This document shows positions 16,175-24,570 of a stretch of 41,012 bases of DNA, piece by piece. The notes beneath the pieces are model-generated. The model did not search any database, was not told where the DNA came from, and saw only the letters and a list, made by a program, of their open reading frames with translations. The stretch's first letter is position 1. Every line of letters starts with the position of its first letter. A program made the position numbers and the translations under genes. The stretch is from an uncultured Acidaminococcus sp. (GTDB lineage Bacteria; Bacillota_C; Negativicutes; Acidaminococcales; Acidaminococcaceae): contig OMUE01000068.1 in the NCBI GenBank assembly GCA_900314165.1, positions 1 through 41,012 on the forward strand, read 5' to 3'.

Positions 16175-17346
16175 AACAGTTTCTGTTAAGTGATGCAGAT
16201 AAACGAAATGCCATTACTTTTCGTCGGGATATGCATGCTCATCCTGAACTGAGTATGCAGGAATATGAAACAACAAAAAAAATTAAAAAGCAGCTGACCG
16301 AATGGGGAATCCGACTGGCTGATGTTGAGCTGGAAACCGGTGTCATTGCTCTTATTGGCCAAGGCAAGTCTGATAAGGTAATTGCCTTACGGGCTGATAT
16401 AGATGCACTGCCTATCACAGAAGCCTCTGGCCTTTCGTTCCACTCTGTAGAGTCTGGAAAAGGCCATTGCTGTGGCCATGATTTGCACACAACAGCTATG
16501 TTATATGCAGCTAAGATGTTAAAGGCGGCTGAAGCAGATATTGATGGCTTGATTTTAATTATTTTCCAACCCGGGGAAGAAAGCCTGCATGGTTCTCAAT
16601 CCATCATTAAATCCGGCGTGTTCGATAAATATAAACCGGAATTCATTGTGGGCCTGCATACCTGGCCGGAAGTACCTGCCGGAAGTATCGGCGTGAAAAA
16701 AGGTTTCTTTATGGCGGCCAGCGACAGACTGACCCTGACCGTAAAAGGCAAGGGCGGTCATGGAGCTCACCCACATAAGTCCGTAGATCCTGTCTGCATT
16801 ACGGGATATATCCTTACAGCTTTGCAGAGCATTGTATCCCGGAATATTGCTCCTTTGGATTCTGCTGTAGTTACCATCGGCAAAATTCAAGGGGGAACTG
16901 CCGGAAACGTAATTCCTGACCAGGTAATCATGGAAGGTACGGTACGGACTCTGTCTCCTGCAGTACGGGAATTAGTACAGCAGAGATTGGAAACCCTGTT
17001 GCCCAGCATCGCAGCCGGCTTTGGCGGCGAATGTATTGTGGAATACAAGAAAGGAACCCCACCGGTAGTCAATAATGATGCAATTGTAGACAGCATCGAG
17101 AAAGCTGCTTCCGAAACAATTGGTACAGATTCTATTGTTCAATTAGCCTCTGCTTCCATGGGATCAGAAGATTTTGCTGAATACCTGTCTCTTATGCCCG
17201 GTGCTCTGTTCCGGATTGGAACGGGTAATGATGATGAGAGAACCCATCGTGCACTGCATAACAGTGGCATCGTGTTTGACGAAAAAGGCATATTTGCCGG
17301 CGCTCAAGTCATGGCACAATTTGCCTGGGATGCGTTTCAAAAGTAA
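16171..17346 (+). CDS. M20D amidohydrolase (second copy)
   Basis: A 391-residue metal-dependent amidase related to the protein at 5440-6627. It keeps RADIDALPITEASGL, HCCGHDLH (Cys-Gly-His-Asp metal motif), FQPGEES, GLHTWPE, GKGGHGAHPH and a C-terminal LHNSGIVFDE. The start overlaps the GltS-like stop by four bases. N-acyl or N-carbamoyl amino acids, or small dipeptides, are likely substrates. Position in the operon suggests it hydrolyses the product of the creatininase-like enzyme or a co-imported conjugate (inference). A terminator follows at once. Confidence 0.9.
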   Translation: MKQFLLSDADKRNAITFRRDMHAHPELSMQEYETTKKIKKQLTEWGIRLADVELETGVIALIGQGKSDKVIALRADIDALPITEASGLSFHSVESGKGHCCGHDLHTTAMLYAAKMLKAAEADIDGLILIIFQPGEESLHGSQSIIKSGVFDKYKPEFIVGLHTWPEVPAGSIGVKKGFFMAASDRLTLTVKGKGGHGAHPHKSVDPVCITGYILTALQSIVSRNIAPLDSAVVTIGKIQGGTAGNVIPDQVIMEGTVRTLSPAVRELVQQRLETLLPSIAAGFGGECIVEYKKGTPPVVNNDAIVDSIEKAASETIGTDSIVQLASASMGSEDFAEYLSLMPGALFRIGTGNDDERTHRALHNSGIVFDEKGIFAGAQVMAQFAWDAFQK

Positions 17347-17360
17347 GTAGATAGAAATAA

Positions 17361-17397
17361 GAAAACGGGCTAGTTGCAATTGCAATTGCCCGTTTTC
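17361..17397 (+). terminator. Intrinsic terminator of the creatininase operon
   Basis: GAAAACGGGC (17361-17370) pairs with GCCCGTTTTC (17388-17397). The loop itself contains a perfect palindrome, TTGCAATTGCAA. Confidence 0.7.
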
Positions 17398-17507
17398 ATC
17401 TATTTTCTTTAAAATGCTTACACAGATGCTTAGACAGAAGAAAAAAGTATTGTTTTCTAGTACAATAGAAATTAAAGATTCTATCGTATAAAAGGGGGTA
17501 ACCATTG

Positions 17508-18320
17508 ATGAAAAGTACATTTGTCATGGCTCAGCTGCAATCGCTGCCGGATCCTAAAGATAATCTGGCTAAGGCAAAAGCTGCAGTAGAAGAGGCTGTA
17601 AAACGGTTCCGCCCGGACTTTATGGTTTTTCCGGAAACCTTTATGAGCCATTATCCTCAAGGAACGCCTTTGGAAATTATTTGGAAGACGGCACAGCCTT
17701 TGGATGGATCTTTTGTACAGGGCATGCAGCAGCTGGCACAAGATAATAAGCTTTGGATGGTCTTTGGTATGCAGGAAGCCTCTGAAGACCCGAAAGATCA
17801 TCGCAGCTATAATGCTACGGTGATGCTGAATGATAAGGGCGACATTGCAGGCGTATATCGTAAAACCCACTTGTATGATGCTTTTGGTGGCACGGAACCC
17901 TTGCGTGTCAAACCTGGCGATACGTTATTCGATCCTATCGATACGCCTTTTGGCCGCATCGGCATGTTTGTGTGCTATGAAGTCCGGTTCCCGGAAGTAG
18001 CCCGGGATCAGACGGCCAAAGGGGCTGACATCCTCATCATGCCCACGGCCTGGGTGAAGGGAGATTTAAAGAGCCTGCATTTTAGAACTCTGATCACAGC
18101 AAGAGCCATCGAAAATACGGTGTTTGTATTGGCCTGTGACCAATGTGGGGATACCTATCTGGGCGAATCTGTCGCGGTGGATCCAATGGGTGTATCCATT
18201 TCCTGTGGTAACGAACGGGAAGATTTGATCCCTGTATTTGTGGATACGGATCGGATCAGTGAAGTTCGGAAAAAACTGCCGTCCTTTAAAGACAGACGGC
18301 CGGATGTGTACAGGGTGTAA
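17508..18320 (+). CDS. Nitrilase-family carbon-nitrogen hydrolase (omega-amidase/Nit-like), copy 1
   Basis: A 270-residue cytosolic C-N hydrolase. The catalytic triad is visible as Glu43 (FPETFM), Lys119 (YRKTHLYD) and Cys156 (CYEVRFPE). The family hydrolyses amides; near relatives include omega-amidases and deaminated-glutathione amidases, which fits the thiol-related operon next door (inference). ATG at 17508 is preferred over the TTG just before it because the paralog at 25408 also begins MKSTFV and because GGGGGTAACC lies upstream. TACAAT (17461-17466) may be the -10 box. The second half is almost identical to the paralog, including IDTPFGRIGMFVCYEVRF. Confidence 0.9.
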   Translation: MKSTFVMAQLQSLPDPKDNLAKAKAAVEEAVKRFRPDFMVFPETFMSHYPQGTPLEIIWKTAQPLDGSFVQGMQQLAQDNKLWMVFGMQEASEDPKDHRSYNATVMLNDKGDIAGVYRKTHLYDAFGGTEPLRVKPGDTLFDPIDTPFGRIGMFVCYEVRFPEVARDQTAKGADILIMPTAWVKGDLKSLHFRTLITARAIENTVFVLACDQCGDTYLGESVAVDPMGVSISCGNEREDLIPVFVDTDRISEVRKKLPSFKDRRPDVYRV

Positions 18321-18330
18321 AAGCTTGGAA

Positions 18331-18559
18331 AGTGAAGAGTGAAAAGGCGTGCGCAGCACTGCCCCCTCGCCAGCTTTGTAAAGGGCTCCGCCCAGCCCCA
18401 CCACCATCTGCCTTGAACTAACTTGTTTTTGCAGACGGTCCTCCTCCCCTACGGGGATGACAAGATCCCTACGGGGGCGACAGACCTCCTGGCAGCGCCG
18501 GCACGGTGTGGGGCCGTCCAGCGGGGCTGCTTTTCGCTCTTCACTCTTCACTTTTCACT
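18331..18559. repeat. Mosaic repeat region with inverted terminal repeats behind nitrilase 1
   Basis: AGTGAAGAGTGAAAAG (18331-18346) and its inverted copy at 18530-18545 (one mismatch) bound about 215 bases of GC-rich, gene-free DNA. Inside, 18385-18408 is an exact 24-base match, in inverse orientation, to 26355-26378 behind nitrilase 2; 18443-18461 matches 26321-26339 with one change. The structure is like a small non-autonomous element or a mosaic of intergenic repeats. Confidence 0.7.
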
Positions 18560-18604
18560 AACCCAAGTGTAACAAGTCTTTTTTATTTTCTTTTTTAATT
18601 CCTA

Positions 18605-18633
18605 TTGACATACTATTATTTCGGCGTTAAAAT
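18605..18633 (+). promoter_or_regulatory. Sigma-A-type promoter of the T-box operon
   Basis: TTGACA (18605-18610), exactly 17 bases, TAAAAT (18628-18633). Transcription would begin near 18640, just before stem I of the leader. Confidence 0.85.
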
Positions 18634-18639
18634 AATACC

Positions 18640-18908
18640 AATTTCATAGGAATTGCGATGACGAAAAAGAGTAGCCATGCAGAATGCGGACAGCGAACCC
18701 GGACAGTGAAAGCGGGGACGACTATGGATGGTGAAGTGCCTTTCTGAGCAGGCAAGGTCGAACCTATTTAGTAGACCTTCCGGTTGGCAGCCGTTACCCT
18801 GCCGGCAGGATGCTGGTCCTGCTATAGAGGCCTGTCCGGCAACGGGCAGACGAACCTGGGTGGTATCACGAAATTGAGCTTTCGTCCCAAGATGGGGCGA
18901 AAGCTTTT
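18640..18908 (+). promoter_or_regulatory. T-box leader, specifier UGC (Cys)
   Basis: The T-box sequence is CTGGGTGGTATCACG (18856-18870). The antiterminator pairs GGG and CGAAA with TTTCG and CCC; the competing terminator pairs AGCTTTCG (18878-18885) with CGAAAGCT (18898-18905), ending in T6. In stem I, AGTA (18671-18674) and GCCAT face ATGGT then GAAG TGC C TTTC TGAG (18733-18747). This matches the known glyQS specifier loop base for base in length, which puts the specifier at 18737-18739: TGC, cysteine. A cystine-type ABC transporter in the operon supports Cys. Against it, the UGGN base is U, which would suit a tRNA ending in A73, whereas tRNA-Cys has U73. Confidence 0.9.
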
Positions 18909-18927
18909 TTGTTTGAAAGGATGTGAA

Positions 18928-18960
18928 ATGAACAGCGGATACTTTATTTTTTTCAGCTAA
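18928..18960 (+). other. Possible 10-codon leader ORF after the T-box
   Basis: ATG...TAA encodes MNSGYFIFFS, with GAAAGGATGTGAA upstream as a plausible ribosome-binding site. It lies between the T-box terminator and the first gene. It has no Cys codon and may be chance. Confidence 0.25.
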
Positions 18961-19009
18961 ATTAATCATAGTAAAAACATAGGATATTAAAACGAAAGGA
19001 AGATAGACC

Positions 19010-20113
19010 ATGACAAAACAAATTCTTGATCAGGAAATCGCCAAGGCTTGGGAACACGTGACAGTAAAGCGGGCTATGAATCCCTGCCCTATTGATTTTT
19101 CCGAATTCCATTCCAGCAATCCCCGTGCCCACACGGTACAAAAAGAATATGAAGGCCAGGATCATTCCAACTTCAACCGCCGGCAAAAATATGCGGACGA
19201 TGAAGAGCCCCAGTTCACCACACCTTTTGGGGAAGGCCCCGGCTATCTGCCCGTAGAACCGGGCCGCTACCGTCTGGTATGGTCCAAGCACTGCCCTTGG
19301 GCCAACCGGGTGGCCATCGCCATTGACCTGCTGGGCCTCCAGGATGTGATTTCCAAAGGCGTCGTGGATCCCCTGCGCCCTGCCGGCGTAGTTGGTGACT
19401 GGTATTTTACCCTGGATCCGGACAATGTGGATCCGGTGCTGAAGGTTCATTCCCTGGGCGAATGCTACCGGAAAGGGGACCCCAAGTATGACCAGCGCTC
19501 TACAGTGCCGGCCATCGTGGACGTGACCACAGGTGCCGTTGTAAACAACGACTACCACGACCTGACTACGGAGATTGCCGTAGCCTTTAAAAAATATATC
19601 AAACCCGGCGCTCCGGATATCTATCCGGAAGGCCTGCAGGACGATATAGACGCTCTGAACGACATCATCTATGCGGATGTGAACCTGGCCGTGAACCTGG
19701 CGGCTCTGGTCAACAGCCAGGAAGAGTACGAGTTCTACTACAACAAGGTGTTCGACCGTCTGGACTGGCTGGAAAAACGGTTGTCCACCCGCCGGTACCT
19801 GATGGGGGATACCATAACGGATCCGGATATCCGGCTGTTCGTGACTCTGTCCCGGTTCGACCTGGTATTCTACCAGAAATATTATGTGAACAAGAAACGT
19901 CTGGTGGACTACCCGAATCTTTGGAACTATTCCAAGGATCTGTACTCCAATCCTGCTTTTGGCGGCAATACGGACTTTGATTCCATGCGGAAACGGTTCT
20001 ACTATGTGGACCACACACCCTATGAAGACTTCCCCAGAATCGTACCGAAAGGTCCTGACATGTCCATTTGGGAAGAACCAAACGACAGAGCGGAAAAATT
20101 TGCTAAGAAATAA
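19010..20113 (+). CDS. Glutathione S-transferase-like protein (glutathionyl-hydroquinone reductase family)
   Basis: A 367-residue protein of the xi-class GST/EcmB-YqjG family. The redox motif is CPWANR (Cys95), in SKHCPWANRVAIAIDLLGL; FTTPFGEGPGYLPVEPGRYRLV and VPAIVD...VNNDYHDLTTEI are family regions, and the C-terminal helical domain is complete. Characterised members reduce glutathionyl- or thiol-conjugated hydroquinones using a catalytic cysteine. A GAAAGGAAGATAGACC site precedes the ATG. As first gene under a Cys-type T-box it may act on low-molecular-weight thiol conjugates (inference). Such proteins are less expected in strict anaerobes. Confidence 0.87.
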   Translation: MTKQILDQEIAKAWEHVTVKRAMNPCPIDFSEFHSSNPRAHTVQKEYEGQDHSNFNRRQKYADDEEPQFTTPFGEGPGYLPVEPGRYRLVWSKHCPWANRVAIAIDLLGLQDVISKGVVDPLRPAGVVGDWYFTLDPDNVDPVLKVHSLGECYRKGDPKYDQRSTVPAIVDVTTGAVVNNDYHDLTTEIAVAFKKYIKPGAPDIYPEGLQDDIDALNDIIYADVNLAVNLAALVNSQEEYEFYYNKVFDRLDWLEKRLSTRRYLMGDTITDPDIRLFVTLSRFDLVFYQKYYVNKKRLVDYPNLWNYSKDLYSNPAFGGNTDFDSMRKRFYYVDHTPYEDFPRIVPKGPDMSIWEEPNDRAEKFAKK

Positions 20114-20125
20114 GCAGGTGGGCTT

Positions 20126-21451
20126 ATGGATGAGAACACGGAAACATTAGTTCAGCTGATCCTGGCAACGGATCTGACGGACCGGCCGGAACTGCTGCAG
20201 CAGGCCAAGATCGCGTTCCTGGATTATCTGGCCTCGGCTTTGCAGGCTAAAGACCAGCCCAAGGTCCGGAAGCTGGCAAAATGGGTGAGCCAGTATCCCG
20301 GCAAAGGACTGCTGCTGGGTCGGAAAAAGACCTGTGCTCCGTTCCAGGCGGCCTTCTACAATGGCTTCTTATCCCATTATCTGGATCTGGACGATGCCCA
20401 GGCTAGCATTGCCGGCCATTTCAGTACGGTGCTGTTTTCCCTGCTGCTGGCTTCGGCCAAGGCTTCTACCACGGTGCAGGATTTCCTCACCGCTTATGTA
20501 GTGGGGGCCGAGGTGGAAGGGATCCTGGGAGGTTTCATCAACCCCCAGCATAAATGGCAGGGCTGGCATTCCACAGGAACCCTGGGACCCATCGGTGGAG
20601 CGGCGGCGCTGAGCAGGCTTTATAAGCTGGCACCTGAGACCACAGCCCAGGTCCTGAGCCTGGGCGCAACCCAATCCTCCGGACTGGGCCTGGAGGCGGG
20701 CAGTGACGGCAAGCCTCTCCATTCGGGCTTTGCGGCCAGGAATGCCCGTTATGCCTACGAAATGATCGTAAAGGCTGGCCTGAACGCCAGCACAAAGCCT
20801 TTTAATGGAGACAATGGCTGGCAGAAAGTCTTTGCCAATCTGGAACTAAAGCCGGCGGACCTGACAGAACGGTGGCTGAAGCCCGGCCAGATCCTGCAGC
20901 CGGGACTGTGGATGAAGCTGCACCCGTATTGCAGTGCGGCCATCTGCGGCGAGGCAGCCTGCTACAAGCTGTTTGACAAGGGCTGGTCCCTGGACAAGCT
21001 GAGGGAGGTTACGTTCCATTTCCCACCCGGAGCGGACAAGGCTCTCCATTACAAGAGTCCGGCTACCGGAAGGGAAGGCAAGTTCTCCATGGAGTACGTA
21101 GCCTGGCAGGTGCTGACAAAGGGCTATATCCAGGACGAACTGTTTGAACTGGAAACCTTGCCGGAGGGCTTTGCAGAAGCGCTCCCCAAACTGAAGCGGG
21201 CCAATGACCTGCCACCGGTGGAAAAGACCGTCCGGAAGATCAAGGTCACGGCAGTGACGGAGAAGGGCGTCAACCTCATAGAAGAAGAGGATGCACCTTT
21301 AGGTTCTCCCCAGCATCCCTTTACGGAGGAAGACCTCCGGGAGAAGCTGGAAAAAGCGGGCGGCAGGAAGTGGACAAAAAACTTGCTGGAGGCTGTGGCT
21401 GATTGGCCCGACGGGACTCTGGCTCAGGTAAGAACGGTATTACAAGAATAA
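20126..21451 (+). CDS. MmgE/PrpD family protein
   Basis: A 441-residue all-helical MmgE/PrpD protein, the family of 2-methylcitrate dehydratase, cis-aconitate decarboxylase and iminodisuccinate epimerase. Recognisable parts are the LDYLASAL start, NGFLSHYLDLDDAQ (active-site region), GWHSTGTLGPIGGAAALSRLY, a PLHSGFAARNA segment and KLHPYCSAA. No other methylcitrate-cycle gene is near, so propionate metabolism is unlikely; a dehydratase or epimerase acting on an imported amino-acid-derived compound is possible. It starts 12 bases after the GST-like stop, with GGTGGG as a modest ribosome-binding site, and precedes the binding protein by 12 bases. Confidence 0.85.
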   Translation: MDENTETLVQLILATDLTDRPELLQQAKIAFLDYLASALQAKDQPKVRKLAKWVSQYPGKGLLLGRKKTCAPFQAAFYNGFLSHYLDLDDAQASIAGHFSTVLFSLLLASAKASTTVQDFLTAYVVGAEVEGILGGFINPQHKWQGWHSTGTLGPIGGAAALSRLYKLAPETTAQVLSLGATQSSGLGLEAGSDGKPLHSGFAARNARYAYEMIVKAGLNASTKPFNGDNGWQKVFANLELKPADLTERWLKPGQILQPGLWMKLHPYCSAAICGEAACYKLFDKGWSLDKLREVTFHFPPGADKALHYKSPATGREGKFSMEYVAWQVLTKGYIQDELFELETLPEGFAEALPKLKRANDLPPVEKTVRKIKVTAVTEKGVNLIEEEDAPLGSPQHPFTEEDLREKLEKAGGRKWTKNLLEAVADWPDGTLAQVRTVLQE

Positions 21452-21463
21452 GGAGGTTTTATT

Positions 21464-22300
21464 ATGAATAGCAAGTCTGTAAAGAAAATCCTGGCAATCC
21501 TGTCCATTGCCCTGTTAGGAGTTGCAGCGGGCTGCGGCAGTAGTGGCAGTGGCGAGAAGAAGGCAGAAGCTCCTAAGGCCGCCGGCAAAAAGATTATCGT
21601 AGCTACCCGTGGTACGGCAAAACCTTTTACTTACACCGATGACAAGGGAAACCTGACCGGATACGACGTAGAACTGCTGAAGGCAGTCCAAAAGAAAGAT
21701 CCGTCCCTGCAGTTTGAATTCAAGGCTATGGGTGTGGATGCAGCCTTCGTGGCTATGAAGTCCAAGCAAGTGGACGCCATCGCCAACCAGATGCGCCGGA
21801 ACCCTCAGAGAGTAAAAAATTACCTCTATACGAATGAAGTCAATAACTACACAGCCCGGAAACTGGTGGTCAAGGATAATCGGACGGATATCAATAGCTT
21901 TGAAGACTTAAACGGCAAAAAGGTGGCCGTAACCTCCAATTCCGAATTCAACGATATGGTGAAAGAGTTCAATAAGACCCATAAACCCGGCATCGAGCCC
22001 ATTTATTCCGACAAAGGTTCAGCAGAAAACCTGAACCTGGTAGCTACGGGTCGGGCGGACGCCGCCGGTGAATACGCCTACGTGGTGGATGTGGCCAGAA
22101 AAGACCGGAAACTGCCCATTAAGACCGTGGGACCTACCCTGCAATCCGTACCTACGTATTTTATCTTTAGAAAAGACCCTGCCTTTGAAGAAGTTATCAA
22201 AAAGATCGATAAGGCTATGAAAGCCCTGCGGGAAGACGGTACCTTGAAAAAACTGTCCGAAAAATTCCTGGGTGGGGATTATACGGTAAAACAAAAATAA
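21464..22300 (+). CDS. Polar amino acid ABC transporter, substrate-binding lipoprotein (cystine-type)
   Basis: A 278-residue family 3 solute-binding protein. The N-terminus is a lipoprotein signal: positive KSVKK, hydrophobic core and AAGC with Cys24 as the lipidation site, followed by a Ser/Gly linker. The mature part shows PFTYTDDKGNLTGYDVELLKAV, the standard start of polar-amino-acid binders, and VAMKSKQVDAIANQM. It is anchored outside the cytoplasmic membrane and feeds the two permeases downstream. The best functional parallel is the TcyJ/TcyK binding proteins of Bacillus; cystine or an S-substituted cysteine is inferred from the Cys T-box. GGAGG sits eight bases before the ATG. Confidence 0.9.
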   Translation: MNSKSVKKILAILSIALLGVAAGCGSSGSGEKKAEAPKAAGKKIIVATRGTAKPFTYTDDKGNLTGYDVELLKAVQKKDPSLQFEFKAMGVDAAFVAMKSKQVDAIANQMRRNPQRVKNYLYTNEVNNYTARKLVVKDNRTDINSFEDLNGKKVAVTSNSEFNDMVKEFNKTHKPGIEPIYSDKGSAENLNLVATGRADAAGEYAYVVDVARKDRKLPIKTVGPTLQSVPTYFIFRKDPAFEEVIKKIDKAMKALREDGTLKKLSEKFLGGDYTVKQK

Positions 22301-22326
22301 TCCGATTTTGTTAGGAGGCAATTGTC

Positions 22327-23049
22327 GTGGGAAGCTTTTTTGATGTTCAGTATATGGTGAAATCTTTTCCGATCCTGGCGAGCTTTTTGCCTTTGACGGT
22401 GGTGCTGACGCTGATATCTTCTGTGTTCGGGGTGGCACTGGGGGCAATTCTGGCAGTGGTTCGGGTCAGCAGGATCCCTGTACTGAACCAACTGACCAGG
22501 GTCTTCATCTCCTTTATGCGCAGCACGCCGTTTTTGGTACAGCTCTTTGTAGTGTACTTCGGGGTGCCGGAACTGTTCCAGCGCGTAGGGGTGGATCTTA
22601 CTGACCTGCCTCCTATGGCTTTTGTCCTGTTTATCTTTGTGCTGCATGTGGGCTCCTACGGCGCGGAAATCCTGCGCAGCAGTATCCTCACCGTGGCCCA
22701 GGGGGAAAAAGAGGCGGCAGCCAGCCTGGGTATGACTCTGGTCCAGCAATATACCAGAGTCATTTTACCCCAGGCTTTCGTCATGTCCCTGCCCCCTTTG
22801 CTCAATGAAGTCATCAGTACGTTAAAGAGCACGGCCCTGGTATTTAATGTGGGCATTGTGGATATGATGCGGCAGGCCGAACTTATGGGCGGCAACTCCC
22901 AGCGTTATCTGGAACTGTATGTGGATATTGCCTTGCTGTATGGCCTGGTGATCCTGGCCCTGACACTATTGGGCCGGGCCACGGAGAATTATTTCAACGT
23001 AGAAAAAAGAGCGGCTGCGGCTGCAGGGAGGGTGAGCATAGATGAATGA
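22327..23049 (+). CDS. Amino acid ABC transporter permease 1 (TcyL/TcyM-like)
   Basis: A 240-residue inner-membrane permease of the HisMQ family. The conserved EAA loop is visible as EKEAAASLGMTLVQQYTRVILPQAF. Start codon is GTG at 22327, with TTAGGAGGC upstream; no better ATG is in position. MRSTPFLVQLFVVYFGVPELF is the typical second-helix signature. The stop overlaps the next permease start by eight bases. It should heterodimerise with the protein encoded at 23042-23764. Confidence 0.92.
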   Translation: MGSFFDVQYMVKSFPILASFLPLTVVLTLISSVFGVALGAILAVVRVSRIPVLNQLTRVFISFMRSTPFLVQLFVVYFGVPELFQRVGVDLTDLPPMAFVLFIFVLHVGSYGAEILRSSILTVAQGEKEAAASLGMTLVQQYTRVILPQAFVMSLPPLLNEVISTLKSTALVFNVGIVDMMRQAELMGGNSQRYLELYVDIALLYGLVILALTLLGRATENYFNVEKRAAAAAGRVSIDE

Positions 23050-23764
23050 GACGAGCTTTATCGATCCCTATTATTTCCAAGGCTGCCTGCAGTACATCCT
23101 GCCCTATGTGAAAGTGACCATGGGTATCACGGTCCTGTCCATGGGTCTGGGCATTATTTTGGGCCTTCTGTGTGCCTTTGTAGAGTACAAGAACGTCCCG
23201 ATATTGTCGTTCCTTGCCCGGCTGTACGTGCTCATCTGCCGCAGCCTGCCGAACATGGTACTGCTATATCTGGTGTATTACGGAGTACCCCTCCTCATTA
23301 TGGCGCTGGCCCAAAAAGGCCATTTCGACCTCCATGTGGAAAAAGTAACGGCTTTGCAGATCGCCATCCTGGGGCTGACCCTCCACAGTGGCGCCTACCT
23401 GACGGAAACCTTCAGGGCGGCCCTGGAAGCTATTCCCGTCGGCCAGCTGGAGGCCGGCAAAGCTCTGGGTATGACGTGGCCCCAGTTGTTCCGGCGGGTG
23501 CTGCTGCCTCAGGCGGCGGTCTTTTCCCTGCCCCTGGTGGCCAATCAGTTCCTGTCCACTATGAAGAGCACCAGTATCGTATTCGTCATTACGGTCGTCG
23601 AGATGTTCGGCGCCGCCAAGTTGTTCTGCGAGGACAATTCCCAGTATTTCGAATCGTATATTGCCGCAGCCTGCATTTATTGGGCGTTGGGCATCATCTT
23701 TGAATTTTTGTTTGACCGGCTGGAAGTGAACCTGAGTCGGTATAGAAGGGGGAATGTTGCATGA
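23042..23764 (+). CDS. Amino acid ABC transporter permease 2 (TcyL/TcyM-like)
   Basis: A 240-residue HisMQ-family permease with the EAA loop [27 protein letters not shown] and the [19 protein letters not shown] helix. It overlaps the upstream permease by eight bases and the ATPase start by four (ATGA), so the transporter genes are translationally coupled. GGAGGGTGAGCATAG lies before its ATG. Two distinct permeases with one ATPase match the TcyLMN arrangement. Confidence 0.92.
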   Translation: MNETSFIDPYYFQGCLQYILPYVKVTMGITVLSMGLGIILGLLCAFVEYKNVPILSFLARLYVLICRSLPNMVLLYLVYYGVPLLIMALAQKGHFDLHVEKVTALQIAILGLTLHSGAYLTETFRAALEAIPVGQLEAGKALGMTWPQLFRRVLLPQAAVFSLPLVANQFLSTMKSTSIVFVITVVEMFGAAKLFCEDNSQYFESYIAAACIYWALGIIFEFLFDRLEVNLSRYRRGNVA

Positions 23765-24570
23765 TCCAGGTGAATCATGTAGGAAAAAAATTTGGCAGCC
23801 ATGTGGTCTTAAAGGACGTATCCCTGACTGTACCGACGGGCAGTGTGACGGTCATCTTAGGGCCTAGCGGCAGCGGCAAGACCACGTTCCTGCGGACGCT
23901 GAACTTCCTGGGCCAGGCGGACCAAGGGACGCTGCAGCTGGACGAAGAGCCTGTTGTGGATATGGCCAAAGCCAGCAAGAACGAAATCCTCCATGTGCGG
24001 AGGAATACGGCCATGGTGTTCCAGCTGTATAACCTGTTTTCCCATATGACGGTGCTGCAGAACGTCATGGAGGGCCTGGTGACAGTCCAGAAGAAAAGCA
24101 AGCAGGAAGCCCGGGAGAGAGCCATCCGGTGCCTGAAAGAGGTGAACATGGCCGACTACCTGGATTATTATCCTGTGCAGCTGTCCGGCGGGCAGCAGCA
24201 GCGGGTCGGGATTGCCCGGGCTCTGGCCATGAACCCTAAAGTCATTCTGTTCGATGAGCCCACCAGTGCTCTGGATCCGGAACTTGTAGGAGAGGTATTG
24301 GGCGTCATCCGGAAGATTGCCAAAGAGATGGATGTGACCATGATTATCGTCACCCATGAAATCGCCTTTGCCAGGGAGATTGCCGACCAGGTCATCTTTA
24401 TGGAAAACGGAGTGGTCGTTGAACGGGGAACGGCGGAAGAAGTGTTGGCCCATCCCAAAGAAGCACGGACAAAGCAGTTCCTGAACCGCTTCCTGGAAAG
24501 TACCTGCCTGAGCTGCCCGGCTCTGGAAGGGGAAGGAGGGGAACAAGTATGGCCGACGCTCGCCAGTTGA
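23761..24570 (+). CDS. Amino acid ABC transporter ATP-binding protein (TcyN-like)
   Basis: A 269-residue ABC ATPase. Walker A is GPSGSGKT (34-41), the Q-loop lies near [17 protein letters not shown], the signature is LSGGQQQR, Walker B is [13 protein letters not shown], and the H-loop is VTHEIAFA. The length is that of GlnQ/HisP-type proteins, with about 25 extra C-terminal residues. Its last 22 bases overlap the GNAT gene. It powers the two permeases upstream. Confidence 0.94.
   Translation: MIQVNHVGKKFGSHVVLKDVSLTVPTGSVTVILGPSGSGKTTFLRTLNFLGQADQGTLQLDEEPVVDMAKASKNEILHVRRNTAMVFQLYNLFSHMTVLQNVMEGLVTVQKKSKQEARERAIRCLKEVNMADYLDYYPVQLSGGQQQRVGIARALAMNPKVILFDEPTSALDPELVGEVLGVIRKIAKEMDVTMIIVTHEIAFAREIADQVIFMENGVVVERGTAEEVLAHPKEARTKQFLNRFLESTCLSCPALEGEGGEQVWPTLAS

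Noticed and set aside
18962..20014. Long minus-strand frame opposite the GST-like gene
   Set aside because: The plus-strand protein has clear family motifs, operon position and ribosome-binding site; the reverse frame has none.
20126..21451. 2-methylcitrate dehydratase (prpD) as a firm name
   Set aside because: No prpB, prpC or other methylcitrate-cycle gene is near, and the family covers several reactions.
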